Shown: positions 17,269 to 26,754, numbered from the stretch's first letter. The stretch: DNA of 47,330 bases from an uncultured Roseiflexus sp. (GCA_937935075.1 CALGYB010000162.1:1-47330); one strand, 5' to 3'. Made by a program: numbers and translations. The notes: generated by a model not told the origin, from the sequence alone.

Positions 17269-17382
17269 ATGTCGCTCCAGATCGACATTCCGCACGATGA
17301 CATCGCCGCCTTCTGCCAGCGCTGGCGGATCAAGGAACTGTCGATCTTCGGCTCGGCGCTGCGGGACGACTTCCGCAGTTGA
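17269..17382 (+). pseudogene. Remnant of minimal nucleotidyltransferase (MNT) gene
   Basis: An ATG frame of 37 codons whose product matches the N-terminus of small MntA-like nucleotidyltransferases: the helix before [16 protein letters not shown] and the first GS motif. The family then continues with D-S-D-I-D, the metal-binding pair, but here the frame hits TGA right after DFRS and the rest is missing. The next bases do not restore the domain in any frame. Such genes normally sit next to a HEPN partner as the HEPN/MNT toxin-antitoxin module; none is visible. It lies just downstream of a good promoter that may now serve the NurA-like gene. Confidence 0.7.
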
Positions 17383-17460
17383 TTGCTCTTCTGGAGCCTC
17401 TAATTCCGCCGCTTCCTCCTACGGAAGAGACTGAAGCGCAAGTATCCGCTTGACGGTGCC

Positions 17461-18570
17461 ATGTCTACACCTCCTGCAATTGAGTCCTTACTCACCACTG
17501 CCGATCTGCCGGCATCCATCCTGAGCGCGATCGACGCATGCGCTGAGGCGTGCCGCGCCACCCTGGTCCGGCTCGCAGGCGACCGCGACCGCCTGCGTGA
17601 TGCGCTGGCGCGCCGCATTCATCCCGCACCCGACGGTCCTGTGCGGCGGTTGTGCGCCGTCGATGGCGCGCATGCAACCGTGCCCGCTGCTGGCGCCACC
17701 TTTGCTGCCATTGCCGCCGTTGCGGTCGAAGATGCGGAACTGACCGATCAGGACGTGCTGGTGCAGTTGATGCCGCCAGTCGAAGAACTGGAGACGATCA
17801 TCAGCGGCGCGCGCACAGTGATGGAACTGCGCCTGCTGGCAAAGCGCATTCGCGCAACAAGCAGCGGGCTATTTGTACTCGATGGATCGTTCTATTCGGT
17901 GCTGCTGGAGATCAACCGCCTGCTGGTGCGCCACGCTCAAGACGCGCGCAGCGGACGGATGGCGACGTGGTGGAAGTCGTTCGATGATCTGCTCGAAGCC
18001 TTCTTCGCCGGTGAAGACTGGCGACTGGTCCTTTCGTCGCGGCGAGTGATCGCCCATCCCAAACTGGCGACCGCTGCCGACGATGTGGCGCACCTCGCAC
18101 CGCACCTGTCAGGAACGGTGACTGACCGGATGTTGTGGAGCACCGTGCTGGAACCGGGGGAGTATGCGTTGCCTGCGCCGCTCATCCGCCGCGACCGGCC
18201 CCATCTGCTGACCGGGTACCGTTCGCCGCGCCTGAAAGATTTTGGCGAGCGCCGGGCTGCAATTGAGCAGGGCTATGGCCAGTTGTACGTCATCTATTAT
18301 CGGCCCGACGCGGCGGCGCCAGCCTACCGCATCGAACTGCCATCCGCCCTGATCGCGCGTGAGCCGCTCGGCGCGGTGCTGGCGACGTTCCGAGCGGCAT
18401 TGCGCACTGGCGCACTCCAGGAACCACTGCCGCAGTTTCTGGCGGATGCCATCTGCCGCCAGACCGGGCGCGCACTCGAAGCAACCGCTGAAGGCGCACG
18501 CACGGCATTGCAGAACGAATTTGGTCTGAACCTGGTGCAACGCTACCTGGGACCGTATCGGACAAGATGA
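17461..18570 (+). CDS. NurA-domain nuclease-like protein
   Basis: A 369-aa protein resembling the NurA family of 5'-3' DNA nucleases, which in archaea and some bacteria work with HerA helicases in DNA end resection. The two conserved acidic motifs are RRLCAVDGAHAT near residue 68 and LFVLDGSFYS near residue 142. A Lys/Arg-rich middle and a C-terminal region with LLTGYRSPRLKDFG and YVIYYRP agree with NurA-type beta strands. No HerA gene is in the window, so the partner must be elsewhere if it exists. ATG 17461 is the first suitable start after the MNT remnant. Assignment is from motif pattern, moderate confidence. Confidence 0.6.
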   Translation: MSTPPAIESLLTTADLPASILSAIDACAEACRATLVRLAGDRDRLRDALARRIHPAPDGPVRRLCAVDGAHATVPAAGATFAAIAAVAVEDAELTDQDVLVQLMPPVEELETIISGARTVMELRLLAKRIRATSSGLFVLDGSFYSVLLEINRLLVRHAQDARSGRMATWWKSFDDLLEAFFAGEDWRLVLSSRRVIAHPKLATAADDVAHLAPHLSGTVTDRMLWSTVLEPGEYALPAPLIRRDRPHLLTGYRSPRLKDFGERRAAIEQGYGQLYVIYYRPDAAAPAYRIELPSALIAREPLGAVLATFRAALRTGALQEPLPQFLADAICRQTGRALEATAEGARTALQNEFGLNLVQRYLGPYRTR

Positions 18571-18583
18571 TCGGCTCTGGCGA

Positions 18584-18901
18584 CTACCGGCTTTGTTCTG
18601 GATAAACATGCATTCCGTCCCATTGCGCCGCCTGCCAGAGTTCACGGTCGAAGGTCGCCAGAGCGACAGGTTCTACCAGCATTTCCTGCCACGTTCGTGC
18701 AGCGGCAAGATGCACTGCGTCATACGTTTGAAGATGATACCGACGTGCCAGCGAGACAGCGCGTTCCACTATTTCTGTTGAAATCAGCAGAACATTGATA
18801 AGTGACCAGTCATTCTCGAAATCTTTCCAGAACAGCGCTCCATTGTGTTCGGACACCTGACCTGCCCGGATCAGACGCGACATAGCAGAGGCCATTTCCA
18901 C
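18584..18901 (-). pseudogene. PIN-domain toxin (VapC-like), N-terminus deleted
   Basis: The frame encodes the C-terminal about 105 residues of a PIN-domain ribonuclease: the conserved Glu in TKVEMASAM, the YDAVHLAAA Asp motif and the final LATFDREL Asp. Reading upstream in frame through the nominal GTG to about 18985 gives further PIN-like sequence (TGSREIAADVRGWIQHADAIGTVEI), but the first strand with the catalytic Asp (xLDxSALVK) is missing. That upstream stretch overlaps the antitoxin gene in another frame, the signature of a deletion joining the two genes. Without the first Asp the nuclease should be inactive. Confidence 0.75.
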
Positions 18902-19161
18902 CTTCGTGATCTCAACCGTGCCAATCGCATCTGCGTGCTGTATCCATCCTCGTACATCAGCGGCAATTTCCCTTGAGCCCGTCTGAGGAGTCCAGCCGCT
19001 TCCAGAGCGCGCATACGCTCTTCGAGCGAAGGTGCTACGGACGTGAGATATCCTATCACTTTGCCATGCTCCGTGATCATCACCGTTTTCCCGGACTTGA
19101 CCATGCTCAAATACGAACTCAGCCGGCTCTTAAGTTCACGAACGCCTGCTTTGATTGCCAT
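18871..19161 (-). pseudogene. Phd/YefM-like antitoxin with aberrant C-terminus
   Basis: A 96-aa product that starts as a normal Phd/YefM-family antitoxin: MAIKAGVRELKSRLSSYLSMV, KTVMITEHGKVIGYL, and a helix ending at EAAGLLRRAQGKLP. After that point the frame continues through PIN-domain DNA in the wrong frame and yields an Arg-rich tail. The DNA-binding half could still fold and autorepress, while the toxin-neutralising tail is lost. ATG 19161 follows a GGGG/TGG stretch; the TTG further up is not needed. See the toxin entry and findings for the deletion model. Confidence 0.72.
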
Positions 19162-19274
19162 CGTGCCACCCCATGGATGATGCAATGATACCGATCGATG
19201 TGGCTACATGATACGCTACGTGTGGACACTTACGATTGTGAGTAACTGTTCACCGAAGTCGTCGCCTATGCATT

Positions 19275-19366
<92 letters not shown>

Positions 19367-19369
19367 TAT

Positions 19370-19582
19370 ACTAATACGCGGTCACACTATTGCTGGAGCG
19401 CTGCGGGCGAAAGCCCTCGCTGAGCACGCGGTTCGACCGTGCTCACCGCACGTGCAAGCCCCGTCGAGGCTGCTGATGCCAGGGCGCAGTCATGCGCCCA
19501 CAACCGCCAACGCATAGTGTGGATCGTTACGCCGTGCGCACCGGGCGCTCGAACGTCTTGTCTGACTGACCGCGCATTTAGT
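19370..19582 (+). repeat. Dispersed ~200-bp element, copy A
   Basis: Begins ACTAATACGCGGTCA and ends near TTGTCTGACTGACCGCGCAT, the two ends sharing an inverted GGTCA/TGACC core. The interior has GCGGGCGAAAGCCC and GCAAGCCCCGTCGAGGCT stem-loop words, then GGCGCAGTCATGCG. Related copies are at 28.8, 37.1, 40.1 and 45.3 kb. Confidence 0.75.
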
Positions 19583-19594
19583 TATAACAACCGA

Positions 19595-19760
19595 AAGGCG
19601 CCGGCATGCTAGACATTGCCCCTCTCCCCGGCGTGCAGGGAGGGGGGCGCATTGCGGGCGAGACGCCCGCGCTCCTGCGATCGCCACCGCGTTGCATGCG
19701 GTCGAGACGCCCGCGCTGCCGGGGACCCTCTCCCCGGCATGTGGGGAGAGGGGTGAGGGG
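19595..19760. repeat. Inverted-repeat rich intergenic end of ABC operon
   Basis: Contains CCCCTCTCCCCGGC/GGGGAGAGGGG pairs and a duplicated CGAGACGCCCGCGCT. It lies just 3' of the ATPase gene (minus strand) and may serve as its transcription end, although no T-tract is seen. Confidence 0.5.
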
Positions 19761-20870
19761 CTACGTTGTCGCCGTTGTGGTCGCCGGCACAGGCGCCTGG
19801 CGCTTGGGAAGTTCGATAAGCGGGATTTCGTTCAGGCGCGACACGCCCTGCAACTGGAGCTTTTCGGCAAAGTGACAGGCAACCCAGTGCTCGCCGCCGA
19901 TGTCGCGGAGCGGCGGTCGCTCGACCTTGCAGATGTCCTCGGCATAGCGGCAACGCGGATGGAAGTAGCACCCGGATGGCGGGTTCGCCGGGCTGGGCAC
20001 ATCGCCGGGGAGTTTGATCGGCCGCGTGCGCTTGCGTGGGTCGGGCTTCGGGATAGCAGCAAGCAGCGCCTCGGTGTACGGATGTTTGGGGTGATAATAG
20101 AGATCCTCGGTGCTTGCCATTTCGACGATGTACCCGACGTACATCACCGCCACGCGGTCTGAAATGTGCTCGACGACGCTCAAGTCGTGCGCAACGAAGA
20201 GGTAGGTCAGGTCATACTTCTCCTGCAAGTCTTCGAGGAGATTGAGCACCTGCGCCTGGATCGACACATCAAGCGCCGACACCGGCTCATCGCAGACGAT
20301 CAGTTTCGGGTTGAGCGCCAGGGCGCGCGCAATGCCGATACGTTGTCGCTGCCCGCCGGAGAAGGCGTGCGGATAGCGTGTCATATTCTCGGGACGGATG
20401 CCGACTTCCTGGAGCAACTCAGCGACGCGATCCCTGAGCGCCTGACCGGAGGCGACTTTCTGGATTTCGAGCGGTTCGCCGACGATCTGCCCGACTGTCA
20501 GGCGCGGGTTCAGCGACGAGAAAGGGTCCTGGAAAATAATCTGCATATTTGGACGCACCCGCTTGAGTTGGGAGCGGTTGAGTTTTGCCAGGTCCACCTT
20601 GCCGATATTCGGATCATCGAAGATAACCTCACCCGCAGTCGGATCGAGAAGGCGAAGAATCGTGCGCCCGGTTGTACTCTTGCCGCACCCCGACTCACCG
20701 ACGAGGCCGAGAGTCTCGCCCTTCTTGATATAGAAATCGATGCCATCGACGGCTTTGACATACCCGGTCACGCGCCGCAGGAAACCGCTCTGGATCGGGA
20801 AATGCTTCTTCAGCCCACGGACCTCGAGCAAGATCTCGTCTGATTTGCCATTCTTCTTTGCGGTATCCAT
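19761..20870 (-). CDS. Oligopeptide ABC importer, ATP-binding protein (OppF/DppF type)
   Basis: A 369-aa ABC ATPase, second of the two ATPase subunits. Walker [13 protein letters not shown] near residue 57, Q-loop in [12 protein letters not shown], signature [10 protein letters not shown], Walker [13 protein letters not shown] and the switch His in LFVAHDLSV are all intact. The C-terminal extension with Cys-containing [15 protein letters not shown] followed by Cys-His near the end is the oligopeptide-transporter [Fe-S]-binding-like region of the OppD/DppD group. Last gene of the operon, ten bases after the preceding ATPase. AGAGGAG precedes the ATG. Confidence 0.95.
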   Translation of the reverse strand: MDTAKKNGKSDEILLEVRGLKKHFPIQSGFLRRVTGYVKAVDGIDFYIKKGETLGLVGESGCGKSTTGRTILRLLDPTAGEVIFDDPNIGKVDLAKLNRSQLKRVRPNMQIIFQDPFSSLNPRLTVGQIVGEPLEIQKVASGQALRDRVAELLQEVGIRPENMTRYPHAFSGGQRQRIGIARALALNPKLIVCDEPVSALDVSIQAQVLNLLEDLQEKYDLTYLFVAHDLSVVEHISDRVAVMYVGYIVEMASTEDLYYHPKHPYTEALLAAIPKPDPRKRTRPIKLPGDVPSPANPPSGCYFHPRCRYAEDICKVERPPLRDIGGEHWVACHFAEKLQLQGVSRLNEIPLIELPKRQAPVPATTTATT

Positions 20871-20879
20871 AGCGCTCCT

Positions 20880-21929
20880 CTACGTGTACAAATGACAGCG
20901 AACCGTATGCGTGCGCGATCCGGCGACGAACGTCTCATCCGGCATCACCGCATCGCACAGACCAGGAATAGCCGCCGGGCAACGCGGATGGAACGGACAG
21001 CCGGGCACCGTTGAATACGGATCGGGCACAGTCCCCTTGATCGACTCGAGTTTCTGACCACGAGCGACGCCAAGGCGCGGAATCGAGCGCAGCAGCGAGA
21101 TCGTATACGGATGCTTCGGGTCGTAGAAAATATCGTCAACGGCGGCGCGTTCGATGATCCGTCCCAGATACATCACGGCGACTTCATCGCACATCTGCGC
21201 AACCACGCCCATATTATGGGTGATGAACATGATCGACGTGCCAATCTCGTTCTGAAGGTCGCGCATCAGATCGAGGATCTGCGCTTCAGTCGTCACATCA
21301 AGCGCTGTCGTCGGCTCATCGGCGATCAGCAGCGTTGGCGTACAGGAGAGCGCCATGGCGATCATCGCGCGCTGCCGCATCCCGCCAGACAGTTGGTGCG
21401 GATAACTGTCGGCGATACGTTCCGGGTTCGGCATGCCGACCTTGCGCAGAATATCGACGGCACGGCGGCGCGCTTCCGCTTTATCCTGCGTCTGATGCAG
21501 CAGAATGGCTTCCTCGATCTGATAACCAACGGTGTAACAGGGATTGAGCGAGGTCATCGGCTCCTGGAAGATCATCGAGATATGGTTGCCGCGAATTTTG
21601 CGCATTTCGGGACCATTTTTCTCGAGTTTGGTAATATCGACCACTTCACTGGTATTGAATTCGCGAAAGAGAATGCGCCCACCCTCGATGCGTCCAGGAG
21701 TCAACTGCATAATCGACAGGCCGGTCTGACTCTTGCCACACCCCGACTCGCCGACAACGCCGAGCACCTTGCCGCGCGGAATATTGAACGACACGCCATT
21801 CAGTGCGCGGACAACGCCGAGCGTGGTATAGAAACTGAGCCTCAGATCTTCAACGCGCACAACATCGTCTTCGCTGACAATCTGAGTGCCAGTTGCTGCC
21901 GTGCCTGTCCCGGTTGCCACATTCGTCAT
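20880..21929 (-). CDS. Oligopeptide ABC importer, ATP-binding protein (OppD/DppD type)
   Basis: A 349-aa ABC ATPase with Walker [28 protein letters not shown]-loop, [11 protein letters not shown] signature, [14 protein letters not shown] Walker B and MFITHNMGV switch His. The C-terminal [16 protein letters not shown] segment with its Cys residues is the typical OppD/DppD extension. It forms the ATPase heterodimer with the next gene product. The start is preceded by AAGGAG. Family members move di- or oligopeptides, nickel or sugars, so substrate cannot be decided from the ATPases alone. Confidence 0.95.
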   Translation of the reverse strand: MTNVATGTGTAATGTQIVSEDDVVRVEDLRLSFYTTLGVVRALNGVSFNIPRGKVLGVVGESGCGKSQTGLSIMQLTPGRIEGGRILFREFNTSEVVDITKLEKNGPEMRKIRGNHISMIFQEPMTSLNPCYTVGYQIEEAILLHQTQDKAEARRRAVDILRKVGMPNPERIADSYPHQLSGGMRQRAMIAMALSCTPTLLIADEPTTALDVTTEAQILDLMRDLQNEIGTSIMFITHNMGVVAQMCDEVAVMYLGRIIERAAVDDIFYDPKHPYTISLLRSIPRLGVARGQKLESIKGTVPDPYSTVPGCPFHPRCPAAIPGLCDAVMPDETFVAGSRTHTVRCHLYT

Positions 21930-21953
21930 GGAAAAGCTCCTTCGCCTTCTGCA

Positions 21954-23081
21954 TTACGCATACGGATCGACCGCATCGCGCACGCCATCGCCAAGCAGAT
22001 TGAACGCCAGCACCGTAATGATCAGCAGGGCTACCGGAATAAGCAGCCAGGGATAGGTCACGACCGCCTGCACTGTCTGCGCATCACGGAGCAGAATACC
22101 CCAGCTGACCGCCGGCGGCAGAATGCCCAGCCCCAGGAAACTCAGCGCCGTCTCCAATCCAATTGCGCCAGGGATCGCCAGCATGCCAACCACCACAATA
22201 TGGCTCATCGCATTCGGCATCAGGTGGTGGGTAATGATATGCCAGTGTGACGCGCCGGCGGCCATTGCGGCAGCCGTGTAATCCGCACTGCGGAATGCCA
22301 GCACTTTTCCGCGCACCTCGCGCGCCAGACCGGTCCATCCAATCACGGCGATAACCACCGTAATCATAAAGTAGCGCACGGTGATCGGCACATTGAGCGG
22401 CACTGCCGCAGCCAGCGCCATATAGAGCGGCAGGTCGGGAAACGACCGGATCAATTCGATCAGGCGCTGGATCAGATTATCGAGCGCACCGCCGAAATAT
22501 CCCGACGCCGTTCCGACGATCGAGCCGATAACGACAAACAGGAAGACGCCAAAGAAACCGAGCGTCAGCGAGACCTGCGAACCCTTCAACACCCGCGAAA
22601 AGAGATCGCGGCCTTCTTTGTCCGCCCCCCAGAGAAAGATTCTGGCGTTCGACTCAGGCGGTGCATCAACGCCAAACAAATGTAATCGCGACGGGAACAG
22701 TCCCAGAAAAGAATATTCGTGCCCCTGAACAAAGAAGCGGATCGGATAAATCACGCTGGTGTCGGGCGTGTAGATCCACTGGAACCGCTCCATGTCCAGT
22801 TCCTGTTTCAACCCGTAAATGCCTGGACCTTCCGAACCCCAGACAATCTGCGTCGGCGGCGCAAACGCATTGTTCGAGTCGAGCACATCGTGCGGATAGG
22901 GGGCAATGAAATCGGAGAGAATCATGATCGTGTACATAATCCCTAACACGATCAGAGCGCCGACCGAGAGTTTACTCTGGCTGAAGCGCCGCACCATCAG
23001 TTTCCACTGCGGAATCTGGCCGACGTCTTCCTGCTTTTTGCCTTTGGCTACTTTGGGCAGTTCACCTGCGGCTGTTGCCAT
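21954..23081 (-). CDS. Oligopeptide ABC importer, permease (OppC/DppC type)
   Basis: A 375-aa inner-membrane permease. It has an N-terminal cytoplasmic tail, a first membrane helix (SVGALIVLGIMYTIMIL) near residue 45, a long extracytoplasmic segment and then five membrane helices. The EAA loop appears as YTAAAMAAGASHWHIITHHLMPN. The extracytoplasmic insert between the first two helices (about residues 65-160) is longer than in E. coli OppC and contains FRSRLHLFGVD-like sequence, a variation common in this subfamily. GGAAGGA lies before the ATG. It pairs with the permease encoded just upstream. Confidence 0.93.
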   Translation of the reverse strand: MATAAGELPKVAKGKKQEDVGQIPQWKLMVRRFSQSKLSVGALIVLGIMYTIMILSDFIAPYPHDVLDSNNAFAPPTQIVWGSEGPGIYGLKQELDMERFQWIYTPDTSVIYPIRFFVQGHEYSFLGLFPSRLHLFGVDAPPESNARIFLWGADKEGRDLFSRVLKGSQVSLTLGFFGVFLFVVIGSIVGTASGYFGGALDNLIQRLIELIRSFPDLPLYMALAAAVPLNVPITVRYFMITVVIAVIGWTGLAREVRGKVLAFRSADYTAAAMAAGASHWHIITHHLMPNAMSHIVVVGMLAIPGAIGLETALSFLGLGILPPAVSWGILLRDAQTVQAVVTYPWLLIPVALLIITVLAFNLLGDGVRDAVDPYA

Positions 23082-23125
23082 GGTTCTATCCTTCCGGTAA
23101 CACTCAGCGCACCACGTCCAGCGTT

Positions 23126-24109
23126 TTATTCAAGCCGCACACGCGGATCGACCCAGGCGAGCAGCAGATCGGCGATAAGATTGCCGACCAGCAGCAATGC
23201 CGACAACATGACCAGGATTGTGCCTGCCAGATACATATCCTGCGAGCGGAGCGCGTCGAGATAGAGAGGACCAATAGTCGGCAGGCTCAGAATGATCGCA
23301 ATCAGCGTCTCACCGACGACCAACGCCGGCAGCAGCGTACCGAGCGACATGACCAGCGGGTGGATGGCGTTGCGCACTGCATGCTTCCAGATGACAGTTG
23401 ACTCCTTTAACCCCTTCGCGCGCGCCGTCTGGATGTACTGCATATTCAGCACGTCGAGCAGATTGGCGCGCATCACGCGGGTTAATCCAGCCGTTGCCCC
23501 AATCGCCAGCACGACAATTGCGATCCAGACGTGGCGAATGAAGTCCCACAGTTTGGCAAGGCTCCAGGGCGCATCGGCATACTGCGGCGAGAAGAGACCG
23601 CCTATCGGTTGGTCCCACAGGCGCGACGCCGTAATAAGCAAAATCAGCGCCAGCAGGAAGCCAGGAATCGAGAGACCTAAAAACTGAACAAAGGTAATGA
23701 GGTAATCGGGCCAGCTGTAACGATGAGTTGCAGAATATACGCCGATCGGAATCGCAACCAGCCATGTAAAGAGCAGCGCCGTCAACGACAACCCAAACGA
23801 AATCCCCAACCGGTTATAGATGCGCTCTGCAACTTTCTGATCGGTCTCGAACGATGTGCCAAAATCACCTTGCAGCGAACGCGAAATCCACTTCCAGTAC
23901 TGAATATAGAAGGGGTCATCGACGCCATAGCGATCACGCAGCGCCTGGATCATCGACTCGGGAAGGTTGCCGCCCTGCATCCGCAGACGCTGGATCTGCA
24001 CGTCGAGAATCGATCCAGGGGGCAACTGAATGATCCAGAAGCCCACGAAGGAAACAACGATCAACAGAAAAAACATGTTGACCAGGCGTCGAGCAATGAA
24101 GTTGAGCAT
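23126..24109 (-). CDS. Oligopeptide ABC importer, permease (OppB/DppB type)
   Basis: A 327-aa membrane permease. The N-terminal helix is MLNFIARRLVNMFFLLIVVS, followed by a roughly 85-residue periplasmic-side loop and five more helices. The EAA motif reads IQTARAKGLKESTVIWKHAVRNAI, diagnostic of the DppB/OppB group. The open frame reaches 24145, but ATG 24109 has GAGG seven bases upstream and gives the family N-terminus. It lies 206 bases downstream of the binding-protein gene, with a stem-loop in the gap that could lower expression relative to the binding protein. Confidence 0.93.
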   Translation of the reverse strand: MLNFIARRLVNMFFLLIVVSFVGFWIIQLPPGSILDVQIQRLRMQGGNLPESMIQALRDRYGVDDPFYIQYWKWISRSLQGDFGTSFETDQKVAERIYNRLGISFGLSLTALLFTWLVAIPIGVYSATHRYSWPDYLITFVQFLGLSIPGFLLALILLITASRLWDQPIGGLFSPQYADAPWSLAKLWDFIRHVWIAIVVLAIGATAGLTRVMRANLLDVLNMQYIQTARAKGLKESTVIWKHAVRNAIHPLVMSLGTLLPALVVGETLIAIILSLPTIGPLYLDALRSQDMYLAGTILVMLSALLLVGNLIADLLLAWVDPRVRLE

Positions 24110-24267
24110 CTTCGCCTCACTTTGCCTGAGCGCCCATCCGCACAACCCTGTGCTGCTGTCATTGTGAAGAGCGCAAACGACGAAGCAATCGTCTGCTGAG
24201 CGGGGAGATTACTGTGCTCTACTCACAACGACCGGTCTTTCCTGGCCATTTGGATGGGCTTCAGGTG

Positions 24268-24304
24268 GTACCCCTCGCGCAGGCGTGCAACCTGCGCGAG
24301 GTAC
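24268..24304. terminator. Stem-loop between binding protein and permease genes
   Basis: CTCGCGCAGG and CCTGCGCGAG form a 10-bp stem around a CGTGCAA loop, extended by GTAC/GTAC with a two-base bulge. There is no T-run. It is likely an attenuating or mRNA-protecting hairpin just after the binding-protein stop codon. Confidence 0.5.
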
Positions 24305-24315
24305 ACGGATGCACG

Positions 24316-26499
24316 CTACGCCGTATGCGCCTCGGGGTTATCCCAGTACCACGTCTCCGGATCATAGGTGGCCGGCGACGGGATGATCCACGGGTTGACG
24401 AAGCCGCCCAATCCTTCCTTCAACAGGTCGTCGCGGGTCGGCACGTTCATCAAGCCTTTCTTGACCAGAATGATGCGCGGCGGGTTGGCGATCGTTCCGG
24501 TGAAGAACGGACCCTCCTCGATGTGGACTTTGATCATATCCCACACGAGCTGGTGGCGCTTCATCGCGTCCGGCTCCACCTTGCTCTTGTCGAACAGTTC
24601 GTGAAGCTTGCCAATCGCCGGCATGTAGTCAGGCTCGCCGCGATTGATGCGCGGCGGGTTGCGGTCCCACGGGTTCTTATCCAGTTCCTCCTTCTCCGAC
24701 GCCGTGCCCCGCAGGGTGTACCCACGACCGTGGAGTGGCGCCCAGCGCTCGGTCTCATCTGCCACCAGCCAGGAGGGGAACACCAGGTGGTTCGGACCAT
24801 CACCGACCTCCCAGGTGGTCTTCATCGGCAATTCGCCGGCGCGCCACTTCTCGTCGGCGCCCTCCCCCGGGATTGGCGTCAGCACCGCATCGATGCCAAT
24901 CGCCTGCCAGTCGCGCGCCAGGCGCTCGTTCTTCGACAGGTGCTCACCGCCAGGCGCCTGATCCGCGCCATAGGTGATCTGAATCTGCAACGGGCTGCCG
25001 TCCGGCATGGTGCGCTTGCCATCGGGACCCTTCTTGTAGCCTGCTTCGTCCAATATCTGCTCAGCCAGCGCCGGATCGTACTTGACGTAGCTATCGCGCC
25101 AGGCCGCATACACCTGCTTGCCCTGGTCGTTGATGTTGTACTCGATCGCCTTCGGGCTGAAGGTGCCGGTCGTCAGTTCGCCAAGACCGAAGTAGACCGC
25201 CTTCTGCACGTCGGCGCGGTTGTAGGCATGCGACAGCGCCTGGCGGAACTTCGGATCGCGGAACACCGCGCGCATCTTCGGGTCTTTAAAGTCCATGTTG
25301 AAGAAGTAGAGCGAGCCAGTGCCCGAACCGGAGTCCCAGAAGCGAACCTCGAGACCGCTCTTGGCTTCCGCATCGCGCAGCGACTGCACGTCCGCCAGAC
25401 CCTGGCTATGGAAGTGCGCATGGTCGGCGCGTCCCTCGGTGTATGCCAGCTTCTCGATTTCCTTGTCCTTGACCGCCGTCACAATGATCTGGTCGATATA
25501 CGGCAGTTGGTTCCCTTCTTTATCGACTGCCCAGTAGTAGGGGTTGCGCGACCAGACGGCGCGGACGCCTTCCTCAAAGATGTCCAGTTTCCAGCCGGTC
25601 AGGCGCGGGCAGTCGGGGTTGTTGTGATTGAACTTGCGCTGATGCTCTTCCCAGTCCTTGTACTTATCGGGGTTGAGCACCGGGTTGAACTGCTCCATGT
25701 AGTGGCGCGGCATCACCCAGGCCGGACCGATGAACATATTGACCCACATCGCCAGTCGGTCCGCCGTCAGCGGCGCCGGCGCGTCGAACACCATCTCGAA
25801 GGTATAGTCATCTGGTGCATTGACAGTCATCAGGGTGCCGGTGCCGGAGCGCGCCTCATCAGGCGGGCTATTGATCGGCTTGAGGCCGGCGGGGTACTCC
25901 TTCTCTTTGCCGTTGCCGCCAACCGTGTACTCCCACCAGTACATGATGTCCTTGGTCGTGAACGGCTGGCCATCGCTCCACTTGATCCCTTCGCGGATCT
26001 TGAACGTCCACTTGCTCGCGTCTGCATTCGACTCCCAGCTTTCGACGAAGCCCGGACCGATCGCCAGACCATCCTTGAGCCAGCGCAGCGGCGAGGAGCC
26101 GTACTGCATCTCGTGGATAAAGCCGGTGATACCCCAGTTGTTGTTGTAGGTCTTCTTCAACACGCCGCCGTACTTGCCAACTGTGAGCCACGGATGTGGC
26201 GGAGTGTACGGGTTCTTCGGCAGGCGCTCATCGACCGGCGGCAGTTTACCTTCCTGCACCAGTTTTGCCAGCATGGGCGCTTCTTTGTACTGGGTCGTTA
26301 CGGGAGGAACAGCCGTCGCAGCGGGAGGCGTGGTAGGGGCAGGCGCCGCGGGCGCCGTGGTCGGTGCAGGCGCTGCGGGCGCGGCTGTGGGACCGGCGGC
26401 TGGCTGACCGCCGCCACAGGCGGCGATCGCGGCGCTGGCCGCCGTCACTGCGGACAGGCGCAGGAATGTGCGCCGGTTGAGCTTTCGAGCGTTGCTCAC
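24316..26499 (-). CDS. ABC importer substrate-binding lipoprotein (SBP family 5)
   Basis: A 727-aa extracytoplasmic solute-binding protein of the peptide/nickel (SBP_bac_5) family, longer than the usual 500-600. From GTG 26499 (AAGGAGGT five bases upstream) the leader has a twin-arginine pattern (NRRTFLRLS) and a lipobox ending at Cys28 (AAIAAC), so it may be exported folded by Tat and lipid-anchored. A Pro/Ala/Thr linker of about 45 residues separates the anchor from the domain. Family segments are WTFKIREGIKWSDGQPFT and the later RQALSHAYNRADV. Its long C-terminal section suggests a large peptide or glycan-derived ligand. First gene of the five-gene operon. Confidence 0.93.
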   Translation of the reverse strand: MSNARKLNRRTFLRLSAVTAASAAIAACGGGQPAAGPTAAPAAPAPTTAPAAPAPTTPPAATAVPPVTTQYKEAPMLAKLVQEGKLPPVDERLPKNPYTPPHPWLTVGKYGGVLKKTYNNNWGITGFIHEMQYGSSPLRWLKDGLAIGPGFVESWESNADASKWTFKIREGIKWSDGQPFTTKDIMYWWEYTVGGNGKEKEYPAGLKPINSPPDEARSGTGTLMTVNAPDDYTFEMVFDAPAPLTADRLAMWVNMFIGPAWVMPRHYMEQFNPVLNPDKYKDWEEHQRKFNHNNPDCPRLTGWKLDIFEEGVRAVWSRNPYYWAVDKEGNQLPYIDQIIVTAVKDKEIEKLAYTEGRADHAHFHSQGLADVQSLRDAEAKSGLEVRFWDSGSGTGSLYFFNMDFKDPKMRAVFRDPKFRQALSHAYNRADVQKAVYFGLGELTTGTFSPKAIEYNINDQGKQVYAAWRDSYVKYDPALAEQILDEAGYKKGPDGKRTMPDGSPLQIQITYGADQAPGGEHLSKNERLARDWQAIGIDAVLTPIPGEGADEKWRAGELPMKTTWEVGDGPNHLVFPSWLVADETERWAPLHGRGYTLRGTASEKEELDKNPWDRNPPRINRGEPDYMPAIGKLHELFDKSKVEPDAMKRHQLVWDMIKVHIEEGPFFTGTIANPPRIILVKKGLMNVPTRDDLLKEGLGGFVNPWIIPSPATYDPETWYWDNPEAHTA

Positions 26500-26607
26500 G
26501 TGGTACCTCCTTGTCAGGGCATCTGTAGTTTGTTGACCTTGAACTGTGGAATAGAATCCGAGGACTGATGCTCGCCGTCGGCGGAGCACACACACCAAGT
26601 GAGGGAT

Positions 26608-26616
26608 TTACGCCAT
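26608..26616 (-). other. Two-codon upstream ORF (ATG-GCG-TAA) in the leader
   Basis: The minus-strand leader reads GGAAGGGGGTAACAATGGCGTAA: a strong ribosome-binding sequence six bases before an ATG that is closed after one further codon. It lies inside the predicted transcript of the binding-protein operon. Its function is unproven and it may be a chance match. Confidence 0.3.
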
Positions 26617-26657
26617 TGTTACCCCCTTCCAGGTTTTGTGCACGGCATTCATGAGGT

Positions 26658-26686
26658 ATTGTATCGCTGTTTTGAAGGACTGTCAA
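26658..26686 (-). promoter_or_regulatory. Sigma70-like promoter of ABC importer operon
   Basis: On the minus strand TTGACA (26686-26681) is followed after exactly 17 bases by TACAAT (26663-26658). It is the best promoter match in the window, about 160 bases upstream of the binding-protein start. Confidence 0.78.
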
Positions 26687-26754
26687 ACTGAACCGGTCAA
26701 CCTGCAGCGGGATCAGGGATTCGCCGCCTATGTTCGACATCAAACGCACATCCC

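Noticed and set aside
24214-26568. 784-codon plus-strand open frame
   Set aside because: It mirrors the binding-protein gene on the other strand; its Arg/Val/His-rich product has no family pattern and the minus-strand protein is clearly real.
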